Source of the DNA: Fermentimonas sp.
GTDB taxonomy: Bacteria > Bacteroidota > Bacteroidia > Bacteroidales > Dysgonomonadaceae
DNA: 64,000 bases
NCBI GenBank assembly: GCA_028709385.1
Contig: JAQVXD010000008.1
Span: 1 to 64,000 of the forward strand
Direction: 5' to 3'
In this document: positions 9,240 through 19,485 of the stretch, in pieces
How the letters are laid out: the number at the start of each line of letters is the position of its first letter
Position numbering within the stretch: the stretch's first letter is position 1
Position numbers and translations under genes: made by a program
The notes under the pieces: model-generated
The model's database searches: none
What the model was told of the DNA's origin: nothing
The model's input: only the letters and a program-made list of their open reading frames with translations

Positions 9240-10565
9240 TTATCTTCTTCGCATATTTTTCATTATCTGTTTCCCACCGCCAGAAGTCATCTGACGCATC
9301 ATCTTACGTGTTTCATCAAACTGTTTAATTAACCTGTTAACCTCCTGCACATCTGTACCGCTTCCTTTAGCAATACGGGCACGGCGACTTCCATTGAGTA
9401 TCTCCGGATTAGTGCGTTCCTGTGGTGTCATAGAACGAATAATTGCTTCAATGCCTTTAAATGCATCATCATCAAAATCAAGATCCTTAATCTGTTTGCC
9501 AACCCCCGGAATCATCGATGCAAGATCTTTCAGATTACCCATCTTTTTAATTTGCTGAATCTGATTGATGAAATCGTTAAAGTCAAACTGATTTTTTGCG
9601 ATCTTTTTCTGTAGTCGTCGTGCTTCCTCCTCATCGTATTGTTCCTGCGCCTTTTCAACGAGAGTAACCACGTCACCCATACCAAGAATACGATCAGCCA
9701 TACGCTCCGGATGGAATACATCTATAGCATCGAGCTTTTCGCCAGTACCAACAAATTTGATTGGTTTATCTACTACCGAACGTATAGACAGTGCAGCACC
9801 ACCGCGTGTATCACCATCCAGCTTAGTGAGTACAACACCATTAAAGTTGAGTCGCTCATTAAATTCTTTTGCAGTATTAACAGCATCCTGTCCGGTCATT
9901 GCATCAACTACAAAAAGAATCTCCTGCGGATTAACAGCATTCTTGATAGATTCAATTTCATCCATCATCTCTTGGTCAATTGCCAGACGGCCTGCAGTAT
10001 CAATTATTACCAGATCACGCCCATGCTGACGAGCATACTGAATTGCATTTTTAGCTATTTTGACTGGATTCTTATTGTCTTCTTCAAAGTAAACAGGTAC
10101 ACCTATTTGCTCACCTAATACCTTCAGCTGTTCGATAGCAGCAGGGCGATATACGTCACCTGCCACAAGAAGCGGACTCTTGCCTCTTTTGCTCTTCAGC
10201 ATATTGGCAAGCTTACCAGAGAAAGTGGTCTTACCTGATCCTTGTAAACCAGACATCAAAATAACGGCGGGATTGCCCTTAATGTTTATGTCTGTAGCTG
10301 TACCCCCCATGAGTATCGCCAACTCATCGTGTACAATTTTAACCATCATCTGCTCAGGTTTCACAGCATTAAGCACATCTTGTCCTAAAGCTTTCTCTTT
10401 TACTTTCTCAGTAAATTCCTTTGCAGTCTTATAGTTTACGTCAGCATCAAGCAGGGCACGCCTAACCTCCTTGAGGGTTTCAGCAACATTGATTTCAGTT
10501 ATTTTGCCCTGACCTTTTAATATCTTAAACGACCTCTCCAGCCTGTCACTTAAATTCTCGAACAT
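9240..10565 (-). CDS. ffh: Signal recognition particle GTPase Ffh
   Basis: Binds signal sequences of nascent membrane proteins and delivers ribosomes to FtsY. The 441-residue protein has an N domain (LRRALLDADVN-type helix), a G domain with Walker A GLQGSGKTTFSGKL (about 109-122), DTAGRL and TKLDGDTRGG, and an M domain ending in the RNA-binding NGSRRARIAKGSG and a basic tail. The predicted partner RNA gene lies at 4628-4723. A TAnnTTTG -7 box precedes the gene, and folD follows closely. Confidence 0.96.
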   Translation of the reverse strand: MFENLSDRLERSFKILKGQGKITEINVAETLKEVRRALLDADVNYKTAKEFTEKVKEKALGQDVLNAVKPEQMMVKIVHDELAILMGGTATDINIKGNPAVILMSGLQGSGKTTFSGKLANMLKSKRGKSPLLVAGDVYRPAAIEQLKVLGEQIGVPVYFEEDNKNPVKIAKNAIQYARQHGRDLVIIDTAGRLAIDQEMMDEIESIKNAVNPQEILFVVDAMTGQDAVNTAKEFNERLNFNGVVLTKLDGDTRGGAALSIRSVVDKPIKFVGTGEKLDAIDVFHPERMADRILGMGDVVTLVEKAQEQYDEEEARRLQKKIAKNQFDFNDFINQIQQIKKMGNLKDLASMIPGVGKQIKDLDFDDDAFKGIEAIIRSMTPQERTNPEILNGSRRARIAKGSGTDVQEVNRLIKQFDETRKMMRQMTSGGGKQIMKNMRRR

Positions 10566-10661
10566 ATTGTTTTACTATGATTTGGTTTATTTTCCATCAA
10601 TCATACGTATTTAGTAATGATGAGATTGATGAAATTTGATACACTGTTTTATTTATGTACA

Positions 10662-10669
10662 CAAAGATA
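10662..10669 (-). promoter_or_regulatory. -7 box of the ffh-folD promoter
   Basis: On the minus strand this reads TATCTTTG, about 97 bases upstream of the ffh start codon. No clear TTTG -33 box is seen; that position abuts a small tandem repeat array. The rest of the 339-base gap to the cation-efflux gene is AT-rich. It holds only the repeats at 10697-10754 and a TAATTTTG (10865-10872) that could be the -7 box of the plus-strand gene. Confidence 0.5.
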
Positions 10670-10696
10670 ATGAAAAAGGATTATTTCAGAAAATAA

Positions 10697-10754
10697 TGAG
10701 CTTTATACTAATGAGTTTATACCAACGAGTTTATAATAATGATTTTTATACCGA
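10697..10754 (+). repeat. Four imperfect 14-15 bp tandem repeats
   Basis: Four consecutive units can be read: TGAGCTTTATACTAA, TGAGTTTATACCAA, CGAGTTTATAATAA and TGATTTTTATACCGA. They lie between the divergent ffh and cation-efflux genes, just upstream of the ffh -7 box. They may be slippage-derived spacer or binding sites for a regulator. Confidence 0.6.
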
Positions 10755-10904
10755 TTAGCTACATATTTTTATCATGATTTTTATTGTTAACATAGAATCA
10801 ATCCGTTTTACATACTGTTTTTAATATTTATCATTTTACAAAAAGCATAATGATTTTAAATGTTTAATTTTGTGTTTAAAGCAATAAAATAAAAAACCTT
10901 CATC

Positions 10905-11828
10905 ATGGCTGAAAAAAGTCAAAATACTCTCCAGAAATTTATCTATCTATCCATAGCTGCAGCTATAGTCACGATTTTACTTAAATATTATGCATACAAC
11001 ATTACCGGCTCAATGGGCTTTCTTTCAGATGCGCTGGAGTCGTTTGTTAACCTTTTTGCAGCGATATTTGCTTTGATTATTCTCAATGTATCTCAACGTC
11101 CTGCAGATAAAGGACACATGTATGGACACAGCAAAGCAGAGTATTTTTCTAGTGCTGTTGAAGGTGCATTAATTCTAGTAGCCGCTTTCAGTATTATTTG
11201 GTCAGCCATACCCCGAATTATCGATCCTAAACCACTCGAAAATATAAATACCGGTCTGTTGTTTTCACTATTGGCCTCTTTAGTGAATCTGGTAGTGGGG
11301 CAGATTCTGATAAAAAATGGAAAAAAAAGAAAATCTGTAGTTTTGGAAGCTGATGGAAGACACCTGATGACAGATGTGTGGACTTCAGTAGGAGTAATTG
11401 CCGGGATTGTTATTGTAAAGTTTACCGGCTTGTTGATACTTGACCCGATTATTGCAATACTCGTAGCTATAAACATCATCTTCACAGGATACAAGCTCAT
11501 CAGTCGCTCAGCAAGCGGTTTGATGGATGCTACTATACCACAAGAAGATTTGGAAAAGGTTACTAATTACCTCGATTCACTTAAATCAGAACATATTGAA
11601 TATCACTCATTACTTACACGTGCAGCAGGACAAAGGAAATTCATTACCCTGCATCTTTTAGTGCCCGGCATTTGGACAGTAAAACAGGGGCATGATTATG
11701 CCGATGAAGTAGAAGAAACTATTGTAAATATGTTCGATGAACCTGTTACGGTAGTTACACATATTGAACCGGTCGATGATCCGATATCTATGAAAGATAT
11801 CGGTATCGACCGGCATCAATTAAAATGA
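10905..11828 (+). CDS. Cation diffusion facilitator family efflux protein
   Basis: Exports divalent metal cations in exchange for protons across the inner membrane. The 307-residue product has six membrane helices and a C-terminal cytoplasmic domain of about 90 residues. Helix 2 carries SDALESFVN instead of the textbook HxxxD site, while the helix-5 site is ADGRHLMTDVWTS (HxxxD). The altered first half-site means the metal (Zn, Fe, Mn or Co) cannot be assigned. Its stop lies 6 bases from the convergent end of the V-ATPase operon. Confidence 0.9.
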   Translation: MAEKSQNTLQKFIYLSIAAAIVTILLKYYAYNITGSMGFLSDALESFVNLFAAIFALIILNVSQRPADKGHMYGHSKAEYFSSAVEGALILVAAFSIIWSAIPRIIDPKPLENINTGLLFSLLASLVNLVVGQILIKNGKKRKSVVLEADGRHLMTDVWTSVGVIAGIVIVKFTGLLILDPIIAILVAINIIFTGYKLISRSASGLMDATIPQEDLEKVTNYLDSLKSEHIEYHSLLTRAAGQRKFITLHLLVPGIWTVKQGHDYADEVEETIVNMFDEPVTVVTHIEPVDDPISMKDIGIDRHQLK

Positions 11829-11834
11829 TTTTTC

Positions 11835-12296
<462 letters not shown>

Positions 12297-12329
12297 TTAG
12301 TTGCTTTTAAATTTATTGATTTCTATTTT

Positions 12330-14156
12330 CTATTTTTCTAAATTTCTGAAAGGGTTATATTTTTTACCTCCACCCGTAAAATCCGAATTGTTATAAAACT
12401 CCACGAACGTTAGTCTCAACGGGTGCACAAAAGCACCCAGAGCATTCATGAAGATATTGATGGCATGTCCAGCCACAAATATCAGAACTGTTACAATCGG
12501 GCCCGCAATCGCGTTGTCAGGACTCATTCCTGTAGCAAGACTTGAGAACACACTCGCCAGTATTCCTCCAGACAGACCAAGTGCAAACAATCGTACGTAA
12601 GACAAAACATCTCCCAGCAATCCTGTTGCCATATTGTAAGTATCCCACAAAGAAGTGCCAATATTTACAAGAGGATTTTTACCCGGAGAATTGAAAAACA
12701 CGATTAAAATACCCGATAATATCATCACAACTTTGTGAATTGTCCCCATCATTGGCATCAGTGACGGAAGTAAAAATGCTACTATAAAGCTCAATAAGAA
12801 TACAAACCATCCGATTGATGAAAGAGCATGGGCAATTCCAAACTGTTTAATCCTGTTAAAGATCATTATAAACTTACCAAACATTATCTGTATTACCCCT
12901 AATGCAAGAGAGAGCATGAACATCTGTGAGTTATCAAAATAGAGCAGTTCCTGTAAATTCTTAAATACAGGATTGTTTATTTCATATATGCTAATTCCGA
13001 AAAAGCCACCCTGAAGAAGCCCGCACACCATAGTGGAAGCACCTAAAAACTGCACCAGAGTCAATGTACCCCTAAGTGATTTAGCGATTGTATCTTTCTT
13101 TATTAATTTGACCAAAGTTGCCAACACCAGCAAAAAAGCCCCATAACCGATATCACCTAGTGCCAGACCGAAAAATATCATATAGAAAGGCGCAAAATAG
13201 GGTGTCAGGTCGATTTCATTATAGCTTGGCAGTTCATATAACTCAGCAATAGGTTCAAAAAGTCTGCTAAACCAGTTGTTTTTAAATTTGATAGGCACAT
13301 CATCCTCAGGAACCGGATCAGATTTCTCGAAATAAACACTTTTGGATTCCAGGTATTCGGTAATTTCCGGATCATTATCTTCCGGTGCCCATCCCTGCAG
13401 CAACATTATTTTATCACCCACAACATTTGAAGCACTTTTATCCACCTTGTAATACTGGATATAAGATTCAAGAGAGTTTATCGCAGCATCCACAGAGGGA
13501 ATGTTGTCTGATAGTTCTTTTAATTTCTTTTCCTGAATAATAATTTTATCATTGATAGATTCAATCAGCCTGTTGAGATCGTCCAGTGATACATTTGGCA
13601 GCTTCTCCTTTTCCAGATTCAGAAGTTCCGCCATATTTTCGTCCTTACTTAAAGTAAGGAAATATGTACGGGAAGATTCTCTGTTCACCACATAGATATC
13701 ATACAGCTCTTCCCATTCCTCATTAAACTGATTGTTCGGGCATATGAAGAAGTTGATTTTATAACCTGCATTTTCCAAAAGTCTTATCTGGTCGGGACTG
13801 AAATTACCCCAAGGCTTCAAAGTATCTCTTTCCTTAGAAGCAACCATCAGCTGTTGTTTGAGAAGCGACTTCTCATTCTCTATCTCCTCAATCTCAGCCG
13901 GTATTTTTTTACCAGAATCAGCATCTGCCTCATTAAACGGGCTGTCAGATTTTTTATCCCTTACCCTGTTCAATATTTTTTTAGCCTCTTCCAGCTGTTT
14001 CTTTTCTGTTATAAACTCATAAAGTTTATCTTCTTCCACCTCACTTCTGTCCTGTTCAACAACATGAATCATACCAAGGTCACGAAGATCATCGAGAAAC
14101 AGTTTATAGTCCTTATGGTAAGCCAAAAACAGATATTTCTTCATTGTTGCTACCAT
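12330..14156 (-). CDS. ntpI: V-type ATPase subunit I
   Basis: Stator and ion half-channel subunit (V-type 'a' equivalent). The 608-residue product has a long cytoplasmic N-terminal half with coiled-coil segments (about 45-110 and 190-240) and a C-terminal half with about seven membrane helices. The motif FGLALGDIGYGAF lies at the start of the membrane part, and GDVLSYVRLFALGLSGG carries the essential channel arginine. The first ATG overlaps the last codons of subunit D, indicating translational coupling. A second ATG four codons later (MKKYLF) is also possible. Confidence 0.93.
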   Translation of the reverse strand: MVATMKKYLFLAYHKDYKLFLDDLRDLGMIHVVEQDRSEVEEDKLYEFITEKKQLEEAKKILNRVRDKKSDSPFNEADADSGKKIPAEIEEIENEKSLLKQQLMVASKERDTLKPWGNFSPDQIRLLENAGYKINFFICPNNQFNEEWEELYDIYVVNRESSRTYFLTLSKDENMAELLNLEKEKLPNVSLDDLNRLIESINDKIIIQEKKLKELSDNIPSVDAAINSLESYIQYYKVDKSASNVVGDKIMLLQGWAPEDNDPEITEYLESKSVYFEKSDPVPEDDVPIKFKNNWFSRLFEPIAELYELPSYNEIDLTPYFAPFYMIFFGLALGDIGYGAFLLVLATLVKLIKKDTIAKSLRGTLTLVQFLGASTMVCGLLQGGFFGISIYEINNPVFKNLQELLYFDNSQMFMLSLALGVIQIMFGKFIMIFNRIKQFGIAHALSSIGWFVFLLSFIVAFLLPSLMPMMGTIHKVVMILSGILIVFFNSPGKNPLVNIGTSLWDTYNMATGLLGDVLSYVRLFALGLSGGILASVFSSLATGMSPDNAIAGPIVTVLIFVAGHAINIFMNALGAFVHPLRLTFVEFYNNSDFTGGGKKYNPFRNLEK

Positions 14157-14764
14157 TTGGCATCTCCTTTCTTTTTTCTTTGTTCCTGATGAGAACGCAT
14201 AATTTTCTGTGATGATTTGGAAAGATTCTCCTCATCTTCAAGATATCTCTTAATCTTAAGAATGGCCTCCTGGTAACCTGGAATCTGAACTTTCTCAAAA
14301 AGATTAACTTTCTGTGTTGTCTTTTTTCGCGCAAACTCCAGATTATTGATTCTGATTGCCTGAAAATCGCGACGTATACCAACCTCAGCAAGAGATTCAA
14401 CAGTTTTCACCCCATCCAGAAACCATTTAGGTCTGTTAAACAGACTAAACGGTTTTATTTCAAAATCCACACTTTCAAGAATAGGGATTTTTACACCTGC
14501 AATCTTTTTTTTAGATAGATGCACATCCTTAACGCTTACCAGAGAGGGGTCAAATTCCATCCACATGCCCATCATCTTATCGTAAGACTTAACCTTCTCC
14601 TCAAGCTCCTTATCAAGTCTGACTAATTCATCTTTCGCCTTTTTAACCTCCATTCTCAGTGCAGTCTCCTTGTTTTGCAACGTAGGCAGAGCGCGCTCAC
14701 GAATGTTCAGCTGTTTTTCCAGTAGCTGACGTGAAGTTTTATTATATTGAAATTTTATAGCCAT
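14150..14764 (-). CDS. ntpD: V-type ATPase subunit D (central stalk)
   Basis: Central rotor shaft linking the A3B3 head to the membrane ring. The 204-residue protein begins with the family pattern IKFQYNKTSRQLLEKQLNIRERALPTLQNKE in several short blocks, and is mostly a long antiparallel coiled coil with a basic C-terminal end. It shares one base with the end of the B gene and overlaps the start of the I gene, consistent with tight co-translation. Confidence 0.92.
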   Translation of the reverse strand: MAIKFQYNKTSRQLLEKQLNIRERALPTLQNKETALRMEVKKAKDELVRLDKELEEKVKSYDKMMGMWMEFDPSLVSVKDVHLSKKKIAGVKIPILESVDFEIKPFSLFNRPKWFLDGVKTVESLAEVGIRRDFQAIRINNLEFARKKTTQKVNLFEKVQIPGYQEAILKIKRYLEDEENLSKSSQKIMRSHQEQRKKKGDAKW

Positions 14765-16080
14765 TATTTTTTCCAGTACTGATCCACTAATTCCTGTTTC
14801 ATGTTTACTTCTGAAGGTTTGAAATGCTCAGAAAGCAGCTCCCATGTTTTATCAAGCATCTCAACAGTATCCAGATTCACATCAATTGCAAGCAGTTCCT
14901 TCGAGTAGTCTTTAGCAAATGACAATGTTCTCGTATCGTAATCAGTCAGGTCGAAACCATTCTCCATTTTTGTTTTGGCATTAGCCGCATCAGCGTACAG
15001 ACGAACTGCCGCATTCATTACCTGTGGATGATCTTCACGGGTTTTCTTACCCTGAACATTCTGTTTCAACCTTGATAATGACCTGAACGGATCCACAATT
15101 ACCCTACCAACATCACTGTCCAGGCGAAGGAAAAGTTGCCCTTCAGTAATATATCCGGTGTTGTCAGGCACAGCATGCGTAATATCTCCTCCTGACAAAG
15201 TAGTCACCGCCACAATAGTAATAGAACCCCCTGAAGGGAATTGCGCCGCTTTCTCATATATCTTTGCAAGGTCGGAGTACAACGATCCGGGCATCGAATC
15301 CTTAGAAGGAATCTGATCCATACGGTTCGAAACAATCGAGAGCGCATCAGCATAAGATGTCATATCAGTAAGCAAGACAAGCACCTTTTCATTCTTATCA
15401 ACCGCGAAATATTCCGCAGCCGTAAGCGCCATATCAGGTACCAGCAATCGTTCAACAGCAGGGTCTTCTGTTGTATTCATAAAAGATATGATACGATCCA
15501 GTGCCCCTGCATTACTAAACACCTTTTTGAAGTACAGGTAGTCATCATTAGTCATACCCATACCGCCGAGAATTATTTTATCAGTCTCCGCACGCAATGC
15601 CACTGTAGCCATAACCTGATTAAACGGCTGGTCGGGATCCGCAAAAAACGGAATCTTCTGTCCCGACACCAATGTATTATTCAGGTCGATACCCGCTATA
15701 CCGGTAGCGATAAGTTCAGAAGGCTGCTTCCTTCTTACAGGGTTAACCGACGGACCGCCTATGGCCCTCTCTTCACCTTCAGGCACAGGCCCCCCGTCAA
15801 TCGGATCGCCGTATGCATTAAAAAAACGGCCTGCCAGTTGATCACTAACCTTCAGTGATGGTGATTTACCCATAAATATCACCTCTGCATTTGTAGGAAT
15901 ACCTTCCGTTCCTTCAAAAATCTGCAGGGTTACCTCATCATCTATAATTTTTACTACCTGAGCAAGCTTACCTTCAACCGTGGCGAGTTCATCATACCCA
16001 ACGCCCGTTGCTTTTACAGTACATGTTGCCTTAGTTATCTGAGTAATTTTAGTATATATTTTCTGAAATGCTTTTGCCAT
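14764..16080 (-). CDS. ntpB: V-type ATPase subunit B (non-catalytic)
   Basis: Regulatory nucleotide-binding subunit of the A3B3 head. The 438 residues show the ATP-synthase alpha/beta fold: a barrel domain at 1-75, a nucleotide domain with SGQKIPFFADPDQPFN in place of a P-loop (about 138-153), LVLLTDMTSYADALS and IPSKDSMPGSLYSDLA, and a helical C-terminal domain. The missing GKT P-loop is normal for B subunits. It lies 52 bases downstream of subunit A. Confidence 0.95.
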   Translation of the reverse strand: MAKAFQKIYTKITQITKATCTVKATGVGYDELATVEGKLAQVVKIIDDEVTLQIFEGTEGIPTNAEVIFMGKSPSLKVSDQLAGRFFNAYGDPIDGGPVPEGEERAIGGPSVNPVRRKQPSELIATGIAGIDLNNTLVSGQKIPFFADPDQPFNQVMATVALRAETDKIILGGMGMTNDDYLYFKKVFSNAGALDRIISFMNTTEDPAVERLLVPDMALTAAEYFAVDKNEKVLVLLTDMTSYADALSIVSNRMDQIPSKDSMPGSLYSDLAKIYEKAAQFPSGGSITIVAVTTLSGGDITHAVPDNTGYITEGQLFLRLDSDVGRVIVDPFRSLSRLKQNVQGKKTREDHPQVMNAAVRLYADAANAKTKMENGFDLTDYDTRTLSFAKDYSKELLAIDVNLDTVEMLDKTWELLSEHFKPSEVNMKQELVDQYWKK

Positions 16081-16132
16081 AATTCCATTTATTTGCCATT
16101 TAACTGACGACTTATGATTAAAGTATAAACTA

Positions 16133-17902
16133 CTACGCGTTAGTTGCCGATAATTGATAATTTGAAACCATCTCCCTCAACTGTTTGACGTAGCCGTTAA
16201 AGTTTTCCGACTCAAACTCCGAGTAGTTCATCTGTCTGCCGATATTTATCAGTTCTTTAAAAAAGTCGGCCACATCCGTAAATTTATCAAATTCAAACTT
16301 AGTTCGGCATACTTCAGTTACAAGATCAAGTATATTTTTTTGTCTTTCAATAGATGTAACAGAGTCAATTTCGTCAAATGCATCCTGTTGTAGAATAATA
16401 TAATCAATAAACTCTGACTTCCAGAAGGTAATATGATATTCCACAGGCACACCGTCATCACCCAGAATATTAATCTGTTCAGAAATCTCCTTACCGCGAA
16501 GCAGTCGGGTCTTTATCTCAGAAACCTTCTTTGTCCAGTCTTCAGAAACCTCCCTTGAAATATAATCTTCAAACTCAGGATATTCAAAATACTTTGAATA
16601 TGAGTCAATAGGATTAATTGCAGGATAACGTTTTTTATCAGCCCTGTCCTGTTCAAGTGCATAAAAGCACCTTGCAACTTTCTTTGTATTCTCAGTTACC
16701 GGTTCTTTCAGGTTACCACCCGCGGGCGAAACAGTACCGATGAAAGTAATAGACCCCTCCTCACCGTTATTCAAAGTAACGTGACCTGCGCGACCATAAA
16801 AATTGGAAATAATTGATGACAGGTCCATAGGGAAAGCATCAGGTCCCGGAAGCTCTTCCAAACGGTTACTCATCTCACGCAGCGCTTGTGCCCAGCGAGA
16901 AGTTGAGTCAGCCATAAGCAGCACTTTCAGTCCCATCGACCTGTAATACTCACCAATAGTCATTGCCGTATAAACCGAAGCTTCACGTGCCGCAACAGGC
17001 ATATTTGATGTATTTGCCACAATAATAGTTCTCTCCATAAGCTTGCGCCCTGTGTGAGGGTCAACAAGCTCCGGGAACTCCGTAAATATTTCAACAACCT
17101 CATTTGCTCTTTCTCCGCACGCTGCAATAATAACAATATCCGCTTCAGCCTGTTTGGAGATTGAGTGCTGCAGAACAGTCTTCCCTGTACCGAAAGCACC
17201 CGGTATAAATCCTGTACCCCCCTCAACGATAGGATTCAGTGTATCAATAGCACGTACACCAGTTTCAAGCAATTTAAACGGTCTTGGTTTCTCAGAATAT
17301 TCTGTAATCGGAATCTTCACAGGCCAGCGTTGTATCATATTTAGCTCAGTGACATTACCCTCAAGATCTTCAACTACAGCAATCTTTTCATATATATTAT
17401 AATCTCCTTCTCCGATAATCTTCTTAATACGGTACTCACCCTTCATTGTAAAAGGCACCATAATCTTGTGAGGCTGAAAGTTTTCATCAACTTCTCCAAG
17501 CCATGAGCCCGCCTTAACTTTGTCACCCTCCTTAGCAATCGGCTTAAAATGCCATAGTTTTTCTTCATCCAGAGGAAAGGTGTATTCTCCCCTTCTAAGA
17601 AAAATGCCCTCCATTTTATCGAGGTCATTCTCAAGCCCGTCAAGATTTCTCTGGAGCAAACCGGGACCGAGCACAACCTCAAGCATATGTCCCTGAAATT
17701 CAGCTTTAGAACCAACTTTCAGTCCTCTTGTACTCTCGAACACCTGTACTGAGGCATTTTTTCCCTCTATCTTGATAACCTCAGCCATCAATCTTGTTCC
17801 TTCATGTTCAATGTAGGCAATCTCATTTTGAGCAACAGGTCCATCTGCCTCAACAATTACGAGGTTGGATATGATTCCTTTGACTGTTCCTTTTGTTAGC
17901 AT
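16133..17902 (-). CDS. ntpA: V-type ATPase subunit A (catalytic)
   Basis: Hydrolyses ATP to drive ion pumping, or makes ATP in reverse. The 589-residue protein has an N-terminal barrel, the V-type non-homologous insert (about 110-185) and a Walker A motif GAFGTGKTVLQHS near residue 237. Catalytic-site motifs CGERANEV and MADSTSRWAQALREMS are present, followed by LEELPGPDAFPM and a C-terminal helical domain. All expected catalytic motifs are seen. It precedes B in the usual order. Confidence 0.96.
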   Translation of the reverse strand: MLTKGTVKGIISNLVIVEADGPVAQNEIAYIEHEGTRLMAEVIKIEGKNASVQVFESTRGLKVGSKAEFQGHMLEVVLGPGLLQRNLDGLENDLDKMEGIFLRRGEYTFPLDEEKLWHFKPIAKEGDKVKAGSWLGEVDENFQPHKIMVPFTMKGEYRIKKIIGEGDYNIYEKIAVVEDLEGNVTELNMIQRWPVKIPITEYSEKPRPFKLLETGVRAIDTLNPIVEGGTGFIPGAFGTGKTVLQHSISKQAEADIVIIAACGERANEVVEIFTEFPELVDPHTGRKLMERTIIVANTSNMPVAAREASVYTAMTIGEYYRSMGLKVLLMADSTSRWAQALREMSNRLEELPGPDAFPMDLSSIISNFYGRAGHVTLNNGEEGSITFIGTVSPAGGNLKEPVTENTKKVARCFYALEQDRADKKRYPAINPIDSYSKYFEYPEFEDYISREVSEDWTKKVSEIKTRLLRGKEISEQINILGDDGVPVEYHITFWKSEFIDYIILQQDAFDEIDSVTSIERQKNILDLVTEVCRTKFEFDKFTDVADFFKELINIGRQMNYSEFESENFNGYVKQLREMVSNYQLSATNA

Positions 17903-17929
17903 ATATGATAATTTACTCTTTTTGTTTTT

Positions 17930-18784
17930 TTAAAAATCGTCAGGCATTTTAGTCTCGTTCTTAAGGCTGTTAATCATATCCCTAAAAACTTTCTCCCCTT
18001 CTTCTGCATTTAGTTTCACCCAACGTTCCAGAATTTGTAGTTTACAGAAATAAGCGAAGATATATTCTATATTAAAGTAATCGAAAACAGTATTCTCTTC
18101 CAGCCAGTCCCACCTGAATTTGTCAATCTTTCGTTCCCTGTCAAATATATCAGGCTCCTCAGATATACGTATAAGCGTATCATAATATTCCAGCTCCTGG
18201 CTGATTCCAAAATCTCTGGCGTTTGAATTCTCCCGTATAAGTTTAGCATAAGTGTTATGCCCGACAATATATTTTGCAACCATAAGATCATACTTGCGTG
18301 CAAAAACAGCCGTCATCACATTGCCAATATTTAGGTTAAGCTCAAACCATCCCGACAAAAGGCTGTTTTTTGCTTCAACACCATAATCCATATAAAAAGA
18401 TGTCAGCAGGTCTTCCCATATCCTGCCCCCCTCCAGAGGATTCTCTTCACTTAACCACCTTCTGATGAAATCTTCAAAATAGGGTGGAACATGCTTATCT
18501 TTTATCGGGATATCCTCTTTCACATAAGTGATCAAATCCATAATCTCCTCACGCGAAAGCTTACCAGCAATGCTGATGTTTGCATCCTTGTTTCCCAGCA
18601 AATTAAGCAAGTTATCATTATCATGCTTCAGGAAATATTTTCTAAGTAGCTTGAGGTCTGCAGGTTTAAGCTCCTCTCTAAGCATGGTAATGAACTCTTC
18701 TACGGTAAACGGAAGCTTCATGCTGTCGAAAGAAAAATCGGGCAGTCCTGCAACGAAATAGTAATATTGGTTTTTAAAAAGCAT
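17930..18784 (-). CDS. DUF2764-family protein of the V-ATPase operon
   Basis: The 284-residue soluble, largely helical protein begins NQYYYFVAGLPDFSFDS and contains the segment TFYMDYG-like LTSFYMDYGVEAKNSLL around residues 128-145. This family is found in Bacteroides-type V-ATPase operons between subunits E and A. By position and size it probably replaces subunit C, which connects the head stalk to the membrane ring. No enzymatic motif is seen. The C-like role is inference. Confidence 0.82.
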   Translation of the reverse strand: MLFKNQYYYFVAGLPDFSFDSMKLPFTVEEFITMLREELKPADLKLLRKYFLKHDNDNLLNLLGNKDANISIAGKLSREEIMDLITYVKEDIPIKDKHVPPYFEDFIRRWLSEENPLEGGRIWEDLLTSFYMDYGVEAKNSLLSGWFELNLNIGNVMTAVFARKYDLMVAKYIVGHNTYAKLIRENSNARDFGISQELEYYDTLIRISEEPDIFDRERKIDKFRWDWLEENTVFDYFNIEYIFAYFCKLQILERWVKLNAEEGEKVFRDMINSLKNETKMPDDF

Positions 18785-18863
18785 GTTATGTTTAAATAAA
18801 GCTCTGTTTTATTATGGGTTCAATAAAAAGTGCAAATAGCTAAAAGATTAAATTTCAGAAAAC

Positions 18864-19451
18864 TTAGAATAGCAGTTGTTGTATTTGCGGACGCAGAAAC
18901 TCCTTAAAGTATTCGATAAATTCTTCTTCACCGAACTTCACTTTATAAGAGCCATCTTCAGGCGAGACAGTAAAACCTGTTTTAATACCGTTAACTGACT
19001 CTATGTTAATACCTTTATTCAAAAGATCTTTAGCATTTGCAGCTATATAGGATTTCAGCTCATCTGCACTCTCCGTGCCGATAGTCAGCTTTTCCTTCCC
19101 GGCCCAATTCTGAACAAGCTCCACAATCAGTTTCTGCATAAACTGTTTATCTACAGTTGCAGCTTTAACATTCGATTCTGCAAGTTTACCTGTCACAAGA
19201 TTAGTAATCTCTGTTTTCAGTGCTTCAGATGATTGCGCAGCATATAGCTTAAGCTCAGCCTCAGTATGGCTTTTCAGTTCTGCAACCTCTTTTCTGGCAG
19301 TATCCAGCAGTTGTTTTGACTCTGCCTCAGCCTCTTCCAGAATCTGTTTTTTCTGAGCCTTAGCATCAGCAATAATTTTATTTGCGTCCTCCTTACCTTT
19401 TTCCACGCCTTCGGAATAAAGTTTAGAGGTGAGTTCCTGAATTTTGTCCAT
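18864..19451 (-). CDS. ntpE: V-type ATPase subunit E (peripheral stalk)
   Basis: Peripheral stalk subunit that holds the A3B3 head static. The 195-residue protein has a long alanine- and lysine-rich N-terminal helix (about 1-90; KGKEDANKIIADAKAQKKQI) and a C-terminal alpha/beta domain that binds the head. It is first among the recognised V-ATPase genes in this operon. There is no separate subunit G or F gene here, as is usual for this operon type. Confidence 0.88.
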   Translation of the reverse strand: MDKIQELTSKLYSEGVEKGKEDANKIIADAKAQKKQILEEAEAESKQLLDTARKEVAELKSHTEAELKLYAAQSSEALKTEITNLVTGKLAESNVKAATVDKQFMQKLIVELVQNWAGKEKLTIGTESADELKSYIAANAKDLLNKGINIESVNGIKTGFTVSPEDGSYKVKFGEEEFIEYFKEFLRPQIQQLLF

Positions 19452-19485
19452 AGATAAATTATATGTAGTTTATATCTTCGTGTTA

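Noticed and set aside
12330-12341. Internal frame disruptions in the V-ATPase genes
   Set aside because: All seven subunits read through with normal lengths and motifs. Overlaps are the usual translational couplings.
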